Positions 9,421-17,780 of a stretch of 64,000 nt of DNA are shown here, piece after piece. Where the stretch lies: the NCBI GenBank assembly GCA_011389895.1, contig JAABTN010000011.1, positions 26,844-90,843 on the forward strand. The letters are read 5' to 3'. The DNA is from Maritimibacter sp. (lineage in GTDB: Bacteria; Pseudomonadota; Alphaproteobacteria; Rhodobacterales; Rhodobacteraceae). The notes beneath the pieces were generated by a model. That model was given only the letters and a program-made list of their open reading frames with translations. It did not search any database and was not told the DNA's origin. Both the position numbers and the translations under genes were made by a program. Numbering within the stretch: the first letter of the stretch is position 1; the number at the start of each line of letters is the position of its first letter.

Positions 9421-10950
9421 ATGATCTGGTCCCTGTTCAAAATCATCCTCTTCGTCGTGCTGATCGGTGCGGCCACGGTGGGCGCGGCTTACCTTTTGGA
9501 AACCGAAGGCGGCATTCGAATCGACGTGGGCACGACCGAGTTCAACCTTGGTGCGCTTCAGGCGGTGATCGCGCTTGTCGTCCTGGTCCTGGCGCTCTGG
9601 CTCTTGTTGAAGCTCGCGGGGCTTCTGGTGGCGGTTGTGCGGTTTCTCAACGGCGATGAAACCGCGATTTCGCGGCATTTCGACCGCAACCGCGAGCGCA
9701 AGGGGTACGAGGCCTTGGCAGACGGGCTCATGGCGCTGGCGTCGGGTGAAGAGCGTATCGCGATGACCAAGGCGGCGCGGGCCGAACGGTATCTGCGCCG
9801 GCCCGAGTTGACCAACCTGATCACCGCGCAGGCCGCCGAGATGGGGGGAGATCGCAAGAAGGCGACCGAGGTTTACAAGCGGCTTCTTTCCGATGAGCGG
9901 ACGCGTTTCGTGGGCGTGCGCGGGTTGATGAAGCAAAAGCTGGAAGAGGGCGATACAGACACCGCCATGCGGCTGGCGGAAAAGGCCTTTGCCCTGAAGC
10001 CGCAGCATGCCGAAACCGGCGATATCCTGCTTGCCTTGCAAGCGAGCGAGGCGGATTGGACCGGTGCGCGCGCCACCTTGGGGTCAAAGGTCAAACATGG
10101 GGCCCTGCCCAAAGACGTGGGCAAACGGCGCGATGCGGTCTTGGCATTGCAAGAGGCGAAGGACGTGTTCGAGGAGGGCAATTCCATCCGTGCCCGCGAG
10201 GCCGCGATCGAAGCCAACCAGAAATCGCCTGACCTGATCCCTGCCGCGATCCTCGCATCGCGCGCTTATCTTGAGCAGGACAACCCGCGTTATGCCGCGC
10301 GCGTTCTGTCGAAGGCGTGGAAGGTGTCGCCGCATCCCGATCTTGCCGCGGCCTTTGCCGCGATCCGGCCCGAGGAAAACTCGGCCGAGCGGGTGAAGCG
10401 GTTCAAGACGCTGACAAAGGCGCAGCCCGATCATCCGGAGACCCGGATGTTGCTTGCCGAATTGCACATCGCCGCCGGGGATTGGGCCAAGGCCCGCGAT
10501 GCGCTGGGCGATCTGGCCGAAAGCCACCCGACCCAACGCGCGCTTACGCTCTTGGCCGCGATCGAACGGGGCGATGAAGCGCCCGACAGCGATGTGCGCG
10601 CGCTTCTGGCCAAGGCCGTGGTTGCCCCGCGCGGGCCGCAATGGGTCTGTGACAAGTGCAATCACATCCATGGCGACTGGGCCCCAATCTGCGGCAATTG
10701 CGGTGCGTTCGACACTCTGAGCTGGCGGGAACCCGAGGCATCGGCGGTGCGCATGCCCGGTGGAGCCGAGATGGATGCCCTTCTGGTCGGTGCGCCCGAC
10801 ATTGCGCCCGACCCCGAGATGGTCGTGGAGGCGCCCGAAGACCCCGCCGCGCCGGAGCCCGAGGTCGAAGACGCCGCCGAATACGTGATCGACGCCGAGG
10901 TGGAAGAGGCTGATGCACCGGACGCGGACGATAAAACCGATCCGCGCTGA
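9421..10950 (+). CDS. hemY: HemY-type TPR membrane protein
   Basis: A 509-residue protein with two N-terminal membrane helices (about 4-24 and 43-63) followed by the HemY_N region and several tetratricopeptide-like helical pairs (about 95-400). Such HemY proteins sit with hemD and are named for heme synthesis, but their biochemical role is unsettled. They are not the protoporphyrinogen oxidase also called HemY. Near residue 410 a zinc-ribbon/rubredoxin-type knuckle is seen: CDKC, then CGNC about 13 residues later, followed by an acidic tail. It is co-directional with and close to the mitofilin-like gene, likely one operon. Confidence 0.85.
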   Translation: MIWSLFKIILFVVLIGAATVGAAYLLETEGGIRIDVGTTEFNLGALQAVIALVVLVLALWLLLKLAGLLVAVVRFLNGDETAISRHFDRNRERKGYEALADGLMALASGEERIAMTKAARAERYLRRPELTNLITAQAAEMGGDRKKATEVYKRLLSDERTRFVGVRGLMKQKLEEGDTDTAMRLAEKAFALKPQHAETGDILLALQASEADWTGARATLGSKVKHGALPKDVGKRRDAVLALQEAKDVFEEGNSIRAREAAIEANQKSPDLIPAAILASRAYLEQDNPRYAARVLSKAWKVSPHPDLAAAFAAIRPEENSAERVKRFKTLTKAQPDHPETRMLLAELHIAAGDWAKARDALGDLAESHPTQRALTLLAAIERGDEAPDSDVRALLAKAVVAPRGPQWVCDKCNHIHGDWAPICGNCGAFDTLSWREPEASAVRMPGGAEMDALLVGAPDIAPDPEMVVEAPEDPAAPEPEVEDAAEYVIDAEVEEADAPDADDKTDPR

Positions 10951-11051
10951 CACCCTTGGTCCACGCGCGACGGACAAAAGCCGCATCTCGTGGAAAAAAG
11001 GGCTACACACCCGCGAATGTCGGTGATAATCACCGCGCACCAAAGCGAAGT

Positions 11052-11090
11052 GCCGGTGTAGCTCAGCTGGTAGAGCACATCATTCGTAAT
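11052..11090 (+). pseudogene. 5' half of a tRNA-Thr(CGT) gene
   Basis: GCCGGTG (acceptor), the D-arm GCTCAGCTGGTAGAGC and the anticodon loop TTCGTAA are intact. The 3' side of the anticodon stem is degraded and there is no T-arm, no matching CACCGGC acceptor strand and no CCA. It shares a 19-base D-arm block and the anticodon loop with the intact tRNA-Thr 126 bases downstream, but the acceptor sequence differs, so it is not a simple tandem copy. Confidence 0.75.
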
Positions 11091-11177
11091 GTTGCTCTCA
11101 CTTCGGGGCTAGGTGGTTGACGAGTAACGATAATAAGTGCCCTAAAACGGGCGGGTAAGACGGAAAAAGACGGAGTT

Positions 11178-11253
11178 GCCGCAGTAGCTCAGCTGGTAGA
11201 GCAATGCATTCGTAATGCATGGGTCGGGGGTTCGAGTCCCTTCTGCGGCACCA
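11178..11253 (+). tRNA. tRNA-Thr (anticodon CGT)
   Basis: A complete cloverleaf. The acceptor is GCCGCAG (11178-11184) / CTGCGGC (11243-11249). The D-arm holds CTCAGCTGGTAGAG. The anticodon stem is ATGCA/TGCAT around TTCGTAA with CGT at 11211-11213. The T-loop is GGTTCGAGT, and an encoded CCA ends the gene at 11253. It reads ACG codons. It sits between the broken tRNA-Thr half and the methyltransferase gene. Confidence 0.95.
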
Positions 11254-11395
11254 TCTTTCTCAGGCAGGGCACGCGCCCTGTCAAAGTTCTGGTAAGAACA
11301 AAGTACGAACGATACCAGATATGGGTTGGCTGATTCGCTCCCCTCTGGCATCCTGAGGCAGAGCCGGGGGCGAACACCCGGCGGGAGGGTCGGCA

Positions 11396-13024
11396 GTGGA
11401 CACAAGCGAGCACAGGAAGGCGAGGGGCGCATTCTTCACACCGCCGGAAATCGCGCGCTACCTCTGCGATTGGGCTGTCCGCAAACCTACTGACACGGTG
11501 TTCGAGCCCTCGTGCGGCGAGGCCAGCTTCCTGATGGCTGCGGGTGAACGTCTGCGGACGCTTGGGGCCAATCCGCTGTTCTGGGGCGAACAGTTGCAGG
11601 GCGTCGAGATTTTCGACACCTCCGCCCGCAATGCCGAGGCCCTCCTGCAGGGGGCTGGCTTTGACGCCCGCGTGGCCGTGGGCGACTTCTTCGAGCATGA
11701 TCCGCCGCTCGCTTATGACGCCATCGTGGGCAACCCGCCCTTCATCCGGTACCAGAACTTCAGCGGCGCGGCCCGGTCACGGAGCCTAGAGGCTGCCCTT
11801 GCCCAAGGGGTCCGGTTGTCGGGTCTTGCCAGCTCTTGGGCGGCATTCGTGGTGAAGGCAGCCCTGCACCTTGCGCCGGGCGGACGGCTCGCGCTCGTGC
11901 TGCCCGCCGAACTGCTGAGCGTGAACTATGCGCAGGAGGTCCGCCGCTTCCTGCTGCGCCGCTTTGGGCGCGTCCGCCTCATCATGTTTGAGGACAGGGT
12001 TTTCCCCGGCGTCCTTGAGGAAGTGGTCCTGCTGCTGGCAGACGGCACCGGCGGCGCGTCGTGCCTTGAGGTCCACCAGACAAAGGACGTGCGCTCGCTC
12101 GCCTCTGTCGAGGTTGCCGAGTGGATCCAGCACACGCCCAGCGGGGACAAGTGGACGCCCGCCCTTGTCGCTGAGGAAGCCTTCGCCACCTACCAAGGCT
12201 TGGTCGATGAGCGCTTTGAGCTGATGCGCGAATGGGGACGCCCCTACCTCGGGGCGGTGACCGGCAACAACAAATTCTTCTCTCTCTCAAGGGCAGACGC
12301 AGCCGCCCATGGCCTGTCCGACGCAGACCTTGTCCGCATATCCCCGCCGGGCGCACGTCACCTGCGGGGGCTGACATTCACGGATGCCGTCTGGCGGCAG
12401 CTCGCCAGCGAGGGCGCGCGGTGCCTGCTGTTCAGCCCCGGCGACAACCCGTCCGACGCCGCGAGGCGCTTCATTGAGGCCGGGTCGGAGGCTGGTGTGT
12501 CCGGGGCGTACAAGTGCCGGGTGCGCAGCCCGTGGTGGCGCGTTCCTCTTGTCGAGGCACCAGACCTGTTCCTGACCTACATGAACCACGACAGGCCGCG
12601 CCTCGTGACGAATGCGGCCAAGGCACATATCCTGAATTCAGTCTATGGGGTCCGCCTTGCGGACGGGCGGCGCGAGGTCGGGCGCGACCTCCTGCCAATC
12701 GCCAGCCTGAACAGCATCACGCTTCTGGGCACAGAAGTTGTCGGGCGGGCCTATGGAGGCGGGCTCTTGAAGATGGAGCCCAGAGAGGCAGACAACCTGC
12801 CCCTCCCGTCCCTTGAACGCATCCGCGCCTCTGAACAGCAGCTCCGTAATGCAAGGCCGCAGCTTGCAAGTGCCCTCCGCCGGGGAGATGTGGCGTCCGC
12901 AGTTGAGGCGGTTGACCGCATCATCTTGGCGGATGTGCCAGAAGATGATCTAAAGGCATTGAGGCTGGCGCGCGAATTGTTGTTCCAGCGCCGCCGCGCA
13001 CGGGGGAAGGGTGTCGAGAGTTGA
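11396..13024 (+). CDS. Class I N6-adenine DNA methyltransferase (restriction-modification type)
   Basis: A 542-residue SAM-dependent methyltransferase. Motif I is VFEPSCGEASFL (about 36-47) and the catalytic motif IV is NPPF (about 112-115), typical of N6-adenine enzymes. The N-terminal GAFFTPPEIARYL resembles Eco57I/N6-MTase entry segments. The C-terminal about 250 residues probably hold target recognition. The GTG start at 11396 has GGGAGGG about 10 bases upstream. It overlaps the next gene by 14 bases, and the pair looks like a type II restriction-modification unit sitting beside tandem tRNA-Thr sequences, so acquisition by transfer is likely. Confidence 0.85.
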   Translation: MDTSEHRKARGAFFTPPEIARYLCDWAVRKPTDTVFEPSCGEASFLMAAGERLRTLGANPLFWGEQLQGVEIFDTSARNAEALLQGAGFDARVAVGDFFEHDPPLAYDAIVGNPPFIRYQNFSGAARSRSLEAALAQGVRLSGLASSWAAFVVKAALHLAPGGRLALVLPAELLSVNYAQEVRRFLLRRFGRVRLIMFEDRVFPGVLEEVVLLLADGTGGASCLEVHQTKDVRSLASVEVAEWIQHTPSGDKWTPALVAEEAFATYQGLVDERFELMREWGRPYLGAVTGNNKFFSLSRADAAAHGLSDADLVRISPPGARHLRGLTFTDAVWRQLASEGARCLLFSPGDNPSDAARRFIEAGSEAGVSGAYKCRVRSPWWRVPLVEAPDLFLTYMNHDRPRLVTNAAKAHILNSVYGVRLADGRREVGRDLLPIASLNSITLLGTEVVGRAYGGGLLKMEPREADNLPLPSLERIRASEQQLRNARPQLASALRRGDVASAVEAVDRIILADVPEDDLKALRLARELLFQRRRARGKGVES

Positions 13025-13748
13025 CGGACTCATAGAAGCCGCACTGAGGTCTGCCGGGGACAAACCGGCGGACACGGCCACTGCACCCGTGAAGAAGGCT
13101 TACAGCGAAAAGATTTCAAACGTGGTCGCCCTCGCCATTGCCGAGGAGCTGCGGTCACGCGGCTTGAAAGGTGCCCGGCCTGCCCCGCCCGGGGAGCTGG
13201 ACACGTCCGGCGCAGAGCGGCGCATGGCGGGCGGGATCGGCGCGAAGAAGGTTGACGTGACTTGGGCGATGGAGGAGGCGGGGCTGATCCTCGGCATCTC
13301 GATCAAGACCATCAACTTTCGAGACAAGAAAACCAAGAACTTCCAGAAGAACCTGACCAACCGGCGCGGCGACATGCTGTTTGAGGCCGTGACTCTTCAC
13401 CGCCGGTTCCCCTATGCCGTGTTGGGTGGCTTCTTCTTCCTGGACCAAGGGGCGTCCACGGACGGCACCGACCGGCGGCGCTCCACCTTCCTGAATGCCC
13501 ATACCCGTCTCCGGCTGTTCACGGGGCGCGATGACCCCGGCGGACGTGATGAACAGTATGAGCGGCTCTACATCGTCCTGCTGGACGCTTCATCGGGCCA
13601 TGCGAATTTCACCGCCTACCTTGTCGGGGAGCCCGAAAGACCGGTGCCGATTTCCGACGCGCTGGACGAACTGTTGCAGGTGACGGCCATCCGCAACCCG
13701 GACTTCTATGACTATGCAGACGGCGCGCTTGGCCCACTCAGCGGCTAA
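13011..13748 (+). CDS. Putative restriction endonuclease, PD-(D/E)xK-like
   Basis: A 245-residue protein with no family recognised outright. Its position (overlapping the methyltransferase by 14 bases, GTG start with GGGGGAAGG upstream) strongly suggests the partner nuclease. A possible nuclease core is KKVDVTW (Asp near residue 80) followed after about 15 residues by GISIKT (about 95-100), fitting a D-x(n)-(E/S)xK variant with Ser at the acidic position. DRRRSTFLN and RLYIVLLDAS follow in the C-terminal half. Function is inferred from context more than from sequence. Confidence 0.55.
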   Translation: MSRVDGLIEAALRSAGDKPADTATAPVKKAYSEKISNVVALAIAEELRSRGLKGARPAPPGELDTSGAERRMAGGIGAKKVDVTWAMEEAGLILGISIKTINFRDKKTKNFQKNLTNRRGDMLFEAVTLHRRFPYAVLGGFFFLDQGASTDGTDRRRSTFLNAHTRLRLFTGRDDPGGRDEQYERLYIVLLDASSGHANFTAYLVGEPERPVPISDALDELLQVTAIRNPDFYDYADGALGPLSG

Positions 13749-13953
13749 TTCAGGGGAAACTTGCGCTTGCAATGCAGCCCGGCCAGCCCCATGTTCCCGA
13801 CAGGTGGGCTTTGACCGTGAGCCCGTAACCGCCTCCCCAGTGGCATTCAGAGGTGGGCCGACATGACCAAGTGTAACTTCGGTTGCGCTGGCCTGTCGGC
13901 TGTACGCGCATGTCTGCCGCCTGCCAGCGCTCCGACTAGATCGGAGACGCCAC

Positions 13954-14100
13954 ATGAGCGACCATCAAACCTTCGACGCCGCAACCGCGCGGCATTTCAA
14001 CCGCCGCCCCGGCGGTTCACGGCACCATGCCTATGAGGACGGCCACGGCAACATCTGCCTGTGGTGTCAGGGCCGCTCGCCCCGGGGCGGCGCAGCGTGA
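13954..14100 (+). CDS. Small ORF, 48 residues, CxxC-containing
   Basis: The ATG at 13954 is preceded by GGAGA at a 6-base spacing and reads 48 codons to TGA at 14098-14100. The product starts MSDHQTFDAATARHF and holds a C-x2-C pair in ICLWCQG, so a metal-binding knuckle is possible. Its last codons overlap the truncated di-haem gene on the other strand, so the C-terminus may be a breakpoint fusion. I do not recognise the family. The 205 bases between the endonuclease gene and this ORF hold no convincing gene. Confidence 0.4.
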   Translation: MSDHQTFDAATARHFNRRPGGSRHHAYEDGHGNICLWCQGRSPRGGAA

Positions 14101-14704
14101 TGGTTTCCCCGCCCGCAAGCGTGACATCCCGCGTCTCCCACGCGAAATCCAGCGCGGCTTCTGCGGGTAGCCCGGAGGTGGCAAATTCCTGCACCTGTCG
14201 GCCATAGGTCGGCTCCGGCGCGGTGGCGATGTAATCGGCAATATCAGCAAGATCAGGGTCTGTTTCACCCGGAACCGCAAGCGCGAGGACAAAGGAAATC
14301 GCGTTGTCATCGGGGCCGTCCGGCAGGTGTCCACGCCCGGCGTTCAGGTGGCAGTTCTGGCATCCGCGCGCGTTGTAGAGCGGGCCCAACCCGTCGCTCG
14401 CCCTGGTGACGGTGGGGGCCTGCACCCAAAGCTTGTCAAACATGCTTTTGCCGGCGGTGAAATCGACCTTCCGGCTGAGTGACATGTTGGCGGGGGGCTG
14501 ATCGAGGGCAAGCCGGTCGGTGCGCGCCTGCACGGTGGCCGCGCCCGCAGGATGGGTTTCAAAGTCTTCGGGCTTGGTGAAATCCGTGGTAGGCGCGGTG
14601 ACGCGGGCGATGCGCGTCTGTTCTTCGCTGGTGCGCGGCACAAAGGCAATCGGATCATCGCCGGGCGGGTCGCCCAGCGCGGGTGCGGCGGCGCAGAGCG
14701 CCAC
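13997..14704 (-). pseudogene. Truncated di-haem oxidoreductase (DUF1111 family)
   Basis: From a probable GTG start at 14704 the product reads like the N-terminal half of the roughly 500-residue di-haem 'thiol oxidoreductase' family: a short signal-like start, then CQNCH (about residue 106), the first c-type haem site. After GGETITLRR near 14090 homology-like sequence stops and the frame runs into the adjacent small-ORF DNA, ending at 13997. The second CxxCH and the cytochrome-peroxidase-like C-terminus are missing. In related genomes this gene is followed by further imelysin-locus genes; here they are replaced by the restriction-modification patch. Almost certainly non-functional. Confidence 0.7.
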
Positions 14705-14714
14705 CGCGATGAAG

Positions 14715-15200
14715 TTACTCGCTTTCTTCCATGGTCGCCGCGTTGAGCTGAATATAATTCGCTTCGCCAATGCGGTCGAACAGCTCAAGCTGGGTTTCCA
14801 GGAAATCGATGTGACCTTCCTCATCAGCAAGCAGTTCCTCGAAAATCTTCATGCTGACGTAATCGTCAGCCTCTTGGCAGACACCGCGTGCTTCGCGATA
14901 GAGCTTGGCGGCGGAATGTTCGGCGGCAAGGTCGGCTTCCAGCGTTTCACGCGGCGTCTCACCAATTTTCAGCGGGTCGAGCTTTTGCAGGTTCGGGTGG
15001 CCTTCGAGAAAGATAATTCGTTCGATCAGCTTGTCCGCGTGATGCATCTCTTCGATGCTTTCCTCGCGGGATTTCGCGGCCATCTTGGCCAGACCCCAAT
15101 CGTCCTGGAGACGGAAATGCAGCCAGTATTGGCTGACCGCGGTCAATTCGTGACGCAGCGCCGTGTTCAGGTATTCAATAACCTTGTCGTTGCCCTTCAT
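14715..15200 (-). CDS. bfr: Bacterioferritin
   Basis: A 161-residue iron-storage ferritin. Ferroxidase ligands are visible in [12 protein letters not shown] (Glu and His around residues 47-54, with Met52 as the haem ligand) and in helix D ([17 protein letters not shown]). The start at 15200 begins [12 protein letters not shown], the family standard. It overlaps the end of bfd by 26 bases, so the two are co-transcribed with the upstream imelysin gene. It stores iron released or received through the Bfd partner. Confidence 0.96.
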   Translation of the reverse strand: MKGNDKVIEYLNTALRHELTAVSQYWLHFRLQDDWGLAKMAAKSREESIEEMHHADKLIERIIFLEGHPNLQKLDPLKIGETPRETLEADLAAEHSAAKLYREARGVCQEADDYVSMKIFEELLADEEGHIDFLETQLELFDRIGEANYIQLNAATMEESE

Positions 15201-15441
15201 GATGAACGTCCTTCTCTTGCTGACTGCGCAGGTTGCACAGGTCTGGCGGGACCCCGACCCTATCATCCTGGCGCATCGTCGCAACGAAGTGCGAAATGCA
15301 GCCCCCGCATTCCGGGGATTTCCCGAGCGCGTGGTAGACGCGCCCGGGGGTGATGATCGACTGCGCATCCGCGGCGCGCATCCAGTCGATCGCGGCTTGA
15401 ATGTCGCGGTCCGTGATATGCTGGCAGTGACAGACGATCAT
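15175..15441 (-). CDS. bfd: Bacterioferritin-associated ferredoxin-like [2Fe-2S] protein
   Basis: An 88-residue protein with four cysteines in the Bfd arrangement: C-x-C at residues 4 and 6 (MIVCHC) and C-x2-C in ECGGC (about 45-48). Bfd reduces bacterioferritin to mobilise Fe2+. It is longer than the usual 60-70 residues because its C-terminal frame runs 26 bases into bfr. It lies 15 bases after the imelysin stop region in the same operon. Confidence 0.85.
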   Translation of the reverse strand: MIVCHCQHITDRDIQAAIDWMRAADAQSIITPGRVYHALGKSPECGGCISHFVATMRQDDRVGVPPDLCNLRSQQEKDVHHEGQRQGY

Positions 15442-15456
15442 CTTCTTCGCTCCGGC

Positions 15457-16230
15457 TTACTGGAAAACGGCGTCGGGATTGTCGAGGCTGTCGGACCCCT
15501 CGAAGGCAATCTGACCAAGGCCCATCTTGGCGACGATGCGTTCGATCGTCGCGGTCTGGTCAATCAACCCGTCGATCGCGGCCATGATGATCGCTTCACC
15601 TTCCGCGTTGCCCGGTGCAAGCATCTGGTCATAGGCCATGCCACCTTCGGCGGTGTCCGAGAGGTCCGTCATGGCGACCATGGTCGAATCCTGCTTTGCC
15701 TTCATCTCGGCATCGAGATCGGCATCGGTGGCCGCGACGAGGTCAGAGTGCGACGCCCCCTCGACCGTGGAGCCGTCAACGCGGGTGTAGGACCCGAGAT
15801 AGACGTTCTGCACGCCCAGCCCATCGTTGTAATGCGAGCGGTGGGTGTTGTCGGAGAAGCAATCATGCTCTTCCTCCGGGTCGTTCAGCAGAAGACCAAG
15901 GCGCATGCGTTCACCGGCCTGTTCGCCGTAGGACAGGCTGCCCATCCCGGTCAGGATCGCGGCGATGCCGGCGTCTTCGTCTGACAGCACGGTTTCGCGC
16001 GCTTCGCCGGAGTCGCCCCAAGCCGCGCGCGCGGCGGCAAGCGTGTCTTCCGACGGGGACGCGATCAGGGCGTTGACCGCGTCGTTCAACGTCTGGGCGG
16101 TTGTCAGGCTGTCTTCGTAGCCGGCACGGGCAATGTCGGCATAAGTGGTGAGAACGTCGCCCTTCGTTGCGGCGAAGGCGGGAACGGCCGCGAGAACGAG
16201 CGCTGTTGCCGTGAGTGTCGTGTGTTTCAT
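15457..16230 (-). CDS. Imelysin family iron-regulated protein
   Basis: A 257-residue periplasmic or lipoprotein-like protein. It opens with a signal peptide (MKHTTLTATALVLAAVPAFA, about 1-20) followed by the imelysin/EfeO-M75-like fold. Recognisable are TTYADIARAGYEDSL and the region DEDAGIAAILTGMGSLSYGE (GxHxxE-type site degenerate here), and CFSDNTHRSHYND. The family is induced by low iron. The ATG at 16230 gives a proper signal peptide; the longer frame does not. First gene of imelysin-bfd-bfr-(di-haem), with a palindrome 50 bases upstream. Confidence 0.85.
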   Translation of the reverse strand: MKHTTLTATALVLAAVPAFAATKGDVLTTYADIARAGYEDSLTTAQTLNDAVNALIASPSEDTLAAARAAWGDSGEARETVLSDEDAGIAAILTGMGSLSYGEQAGERMRLGLLLNDPEEEHDCFSDNTHRSHYNDGLGVQNVYLGSYTRVDGSTVEGASHSDLVAATDADLDAEMKAKQDSTMVAMTDLSDTAEGGMAYDQMLAPGNAEGEAIIMAAIDGLIDQTATIERIVAKMGLGQIAFEGSDSLDNPDAVFQ

Positions 16231-16279
16231 AACTGTCCCTTGTCGATTGGGTTCACTGTGATGAAATATACTTGATAGA

Positions 16280-16297
16280 TTTACTCTGGAAAGTAAA
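16280..16297. promoter_or_regulatory. Candidate iron-response operator upstream of the imelysin operon
   Basis: Perfect 6-6-6 inverted repeat TTTACT-N6-AGTAAA, 50 bases upstream of the imelysin start in an AT-rich stretch. Position and symmetry suit an iron regulator of the Fur/Irr/RirA group, but the motif was not matched to a specific consensus. Confidence 0.45.
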
Positions 16298-16365
16298 ACC
16301 GACAAATTTAGTCAGCTTTAGACTTGTTCCAAACCGGTGTCCTTTGGCGGGCGTCCGCAAACGGA

Positions 16366-16390
16366 ATGAGCGGCCCCTGGGGCCGCTCAT
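16366..16390 (-). terminator. Hairpin downstream of the TRAP operon
   Basis: Perfect 10-bp stem ATGAGCGGCC / GGCCGCTCAT with a CCTGG loop, about 90 bases beyond the DctM stop on the minus strand. There is no clear T-run, so the terminator call is moderate. The gene-free stretch 16231-16481 holds the iron-type palindrome and this hairpin only. Confidence 0.5.
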
Positions 16391-16481
16391 GCATGGTTTC
16401 TCGATCTGGGGAGGGGCGTTGCCCCTCGCCGCGCGCGCGGGCGCGCGTCTCACACCAAGGTATTTGGAAATCGATGAAGGA

Positions 16482-17780
16482 TCACAGGAACCCCGGGAGC
16501 CAGAGCACCAGCGCCGGGAAGGCGATGACGATGGCGACCACCGCGATGTCGGAGAGAATGAAGGGGATCACGCCCCGGAACACCTGTACGACGCTAACAT
16601 ATTTGCTCGCCACGTTTTTTATCACGAAGACGTTCAGCCCGACCGGGGGTGTGATCATGCCGATCTCGAGCAGTTTCACCACCAGAACGCCGAACCAGAC
16701 GAGGTCGATGTGTTGGGCTTCGAGCACAGGGAGGAACACGGGGAGCGTGACCAGCATCGCCCCGAACGGCTCCATGAAGGTGCCAAGGGCGAGGTAGATC
16801 GCCACGATGATGAACATGAGGCCGACATAGCCGATCTCGGAGCTGGCCACGGCCTGCGAGATGAAGCTTTGCAGGCCCGAGAGGCCCAGGAAACGGGTGA
16901 ACATCGTGGCGGCGAAGCCGATGATCAGGAGCGAACCGGTGGTGGTCACGGTTTCGATCAGGGAGCGCGAGATTGCGGTCCATGTCAGCTTTCCCGTGGC
17001 CCCGGCGACGAGGAAAGTGCCGAGCGCCCCGATGGCGCCTGCTTCGGTTGCGGTGAACAGGCCGCTGAACAGCCCGCCGAACACGAGAATGATGAGCGCG
17101 AGCACCGGCAGGAGCGACAGGAACACCTTCGCCCCTTCGCCTTTGTCCACCTCGGCGCGGGGCGGGATGATGTCGGGGCGCAGAAGGCTTATGGTCAACA
17201 CGACGATGGTATAGGCGATGGCGGTCGCGATGCCGATGCTGATGCCGCCGAGGAACACTTTGGTCACCGATGTTTCGGCGATGATTCCGTAGATGATCAT
17301 CAGGATCGAGGGGGGGATCAGCGCCCCGATGGTGCCTCCCGCCGCGATCGCGCCGGAGGCGATCGAGGGGCGGTAGCCGGCCTTGACCATCTCGGGGATG
17401 GCGATGCGGCCCATGGCGGCGGCGGTTGCGATGGACGAGCCAGAGAGGGCGGCGAAGCCGGAACAGGCGAAGATCGAAGAGATTGCGAGACCCCCCGGCA
17501 ATCGGGCGAGGAGCACCTTGGCCGCATCGAACAGGCCCGCGGTCAGCCCGGTGTGAAAGGCGACGAAGCCCATCAGCAGGAACATGGGAACCGCGCTCAT
17601 GGTCCAGCTTGCGACGAAGCTGTAAGGCGTGTTCTCAAGGATCCCCATGGCGGGTTTGATGCCGATCATCGCCCAGATGCCGGAGAAGGACACGATGATC
17701 AGGGCCAGCGCGACGGGCAGGCGCATGATCAGCAGGATGCCAAGGGCGACGACACCCCAGATACCGATCTCGACGCTCAT
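16482..17780 (-). CDS. TRAP transporter large permease (DctM), aromatic cluster
   Basis: A 432-residue, about 12-helix membrane protein of the DctM family that carries substrate together with Na+. Family signatures include the N-terminal LGILLIMRLPVALAL, the SGSSIATAAAMG loop and the late TPPVGLNVFVIK. The start ATG overlaps the small-permease stop by four bases (ATGA). Operon order dctP-dctQ-dctM on the minus strand follows directly after the amidohydrolase gene, so the substrate is probably a hydroxycinnamate or other lignin-derived aromatic acid. Confidence 0.93.
   Translation of the reverse strand: MSVEIGIWGVVALGILLIMRLPVALALIIVSFSGIWAMIGIKPAMGILENTPYSFVASWTMSAVPMFLLMGFVAFHTGLTAGLFDAAKVLLARLPGGLAISSIFACSGFAALSGSSIATAAAMGRIAIPEMVKAGYRPSIASGAIAAGGTIGALIPPSILMIIYGIIAETSVTKVFLGGISIGIATAIAYTIVVLTISLLRPDIIPPRAEVDKGEGAKVFLSLLPVLALIILVFGGLFSGLFTATEAGAIGALGTFLVAGATGKLTWTAISRSLIETVTTTGSLLIIGFAATMFTRFLGLSGLQSFISQAVASSEIGYVGLMFIIVAIYLALGTFMEPFGAMLVTLPVFLPVLEAQHIDLVWFGVLVVKLLEIGMITPPVGLNVFVIKNVASKYVSVVQVFRGVIPFILSDIAVVAIVIAFPALVLWLPGFL

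Noticed and set aside
11052..11253. Tandem tRNA-Thr sequences as a classical attL/attR pair of a tRNA-integrating island
   Set aside because: Integrase islands leave a stray 3' half, but here the stray piece is the 5' half, the acceptors differ and no integrase is present.
14005..14035. A CACGGCACCA string that resembles the lost 3' end of the broken tRNA-Thr (expected CACCGGCACCA)
   Set aside because: Only a short imperfect match with no T-arm before it; chance is likely in GC-rich DNA.
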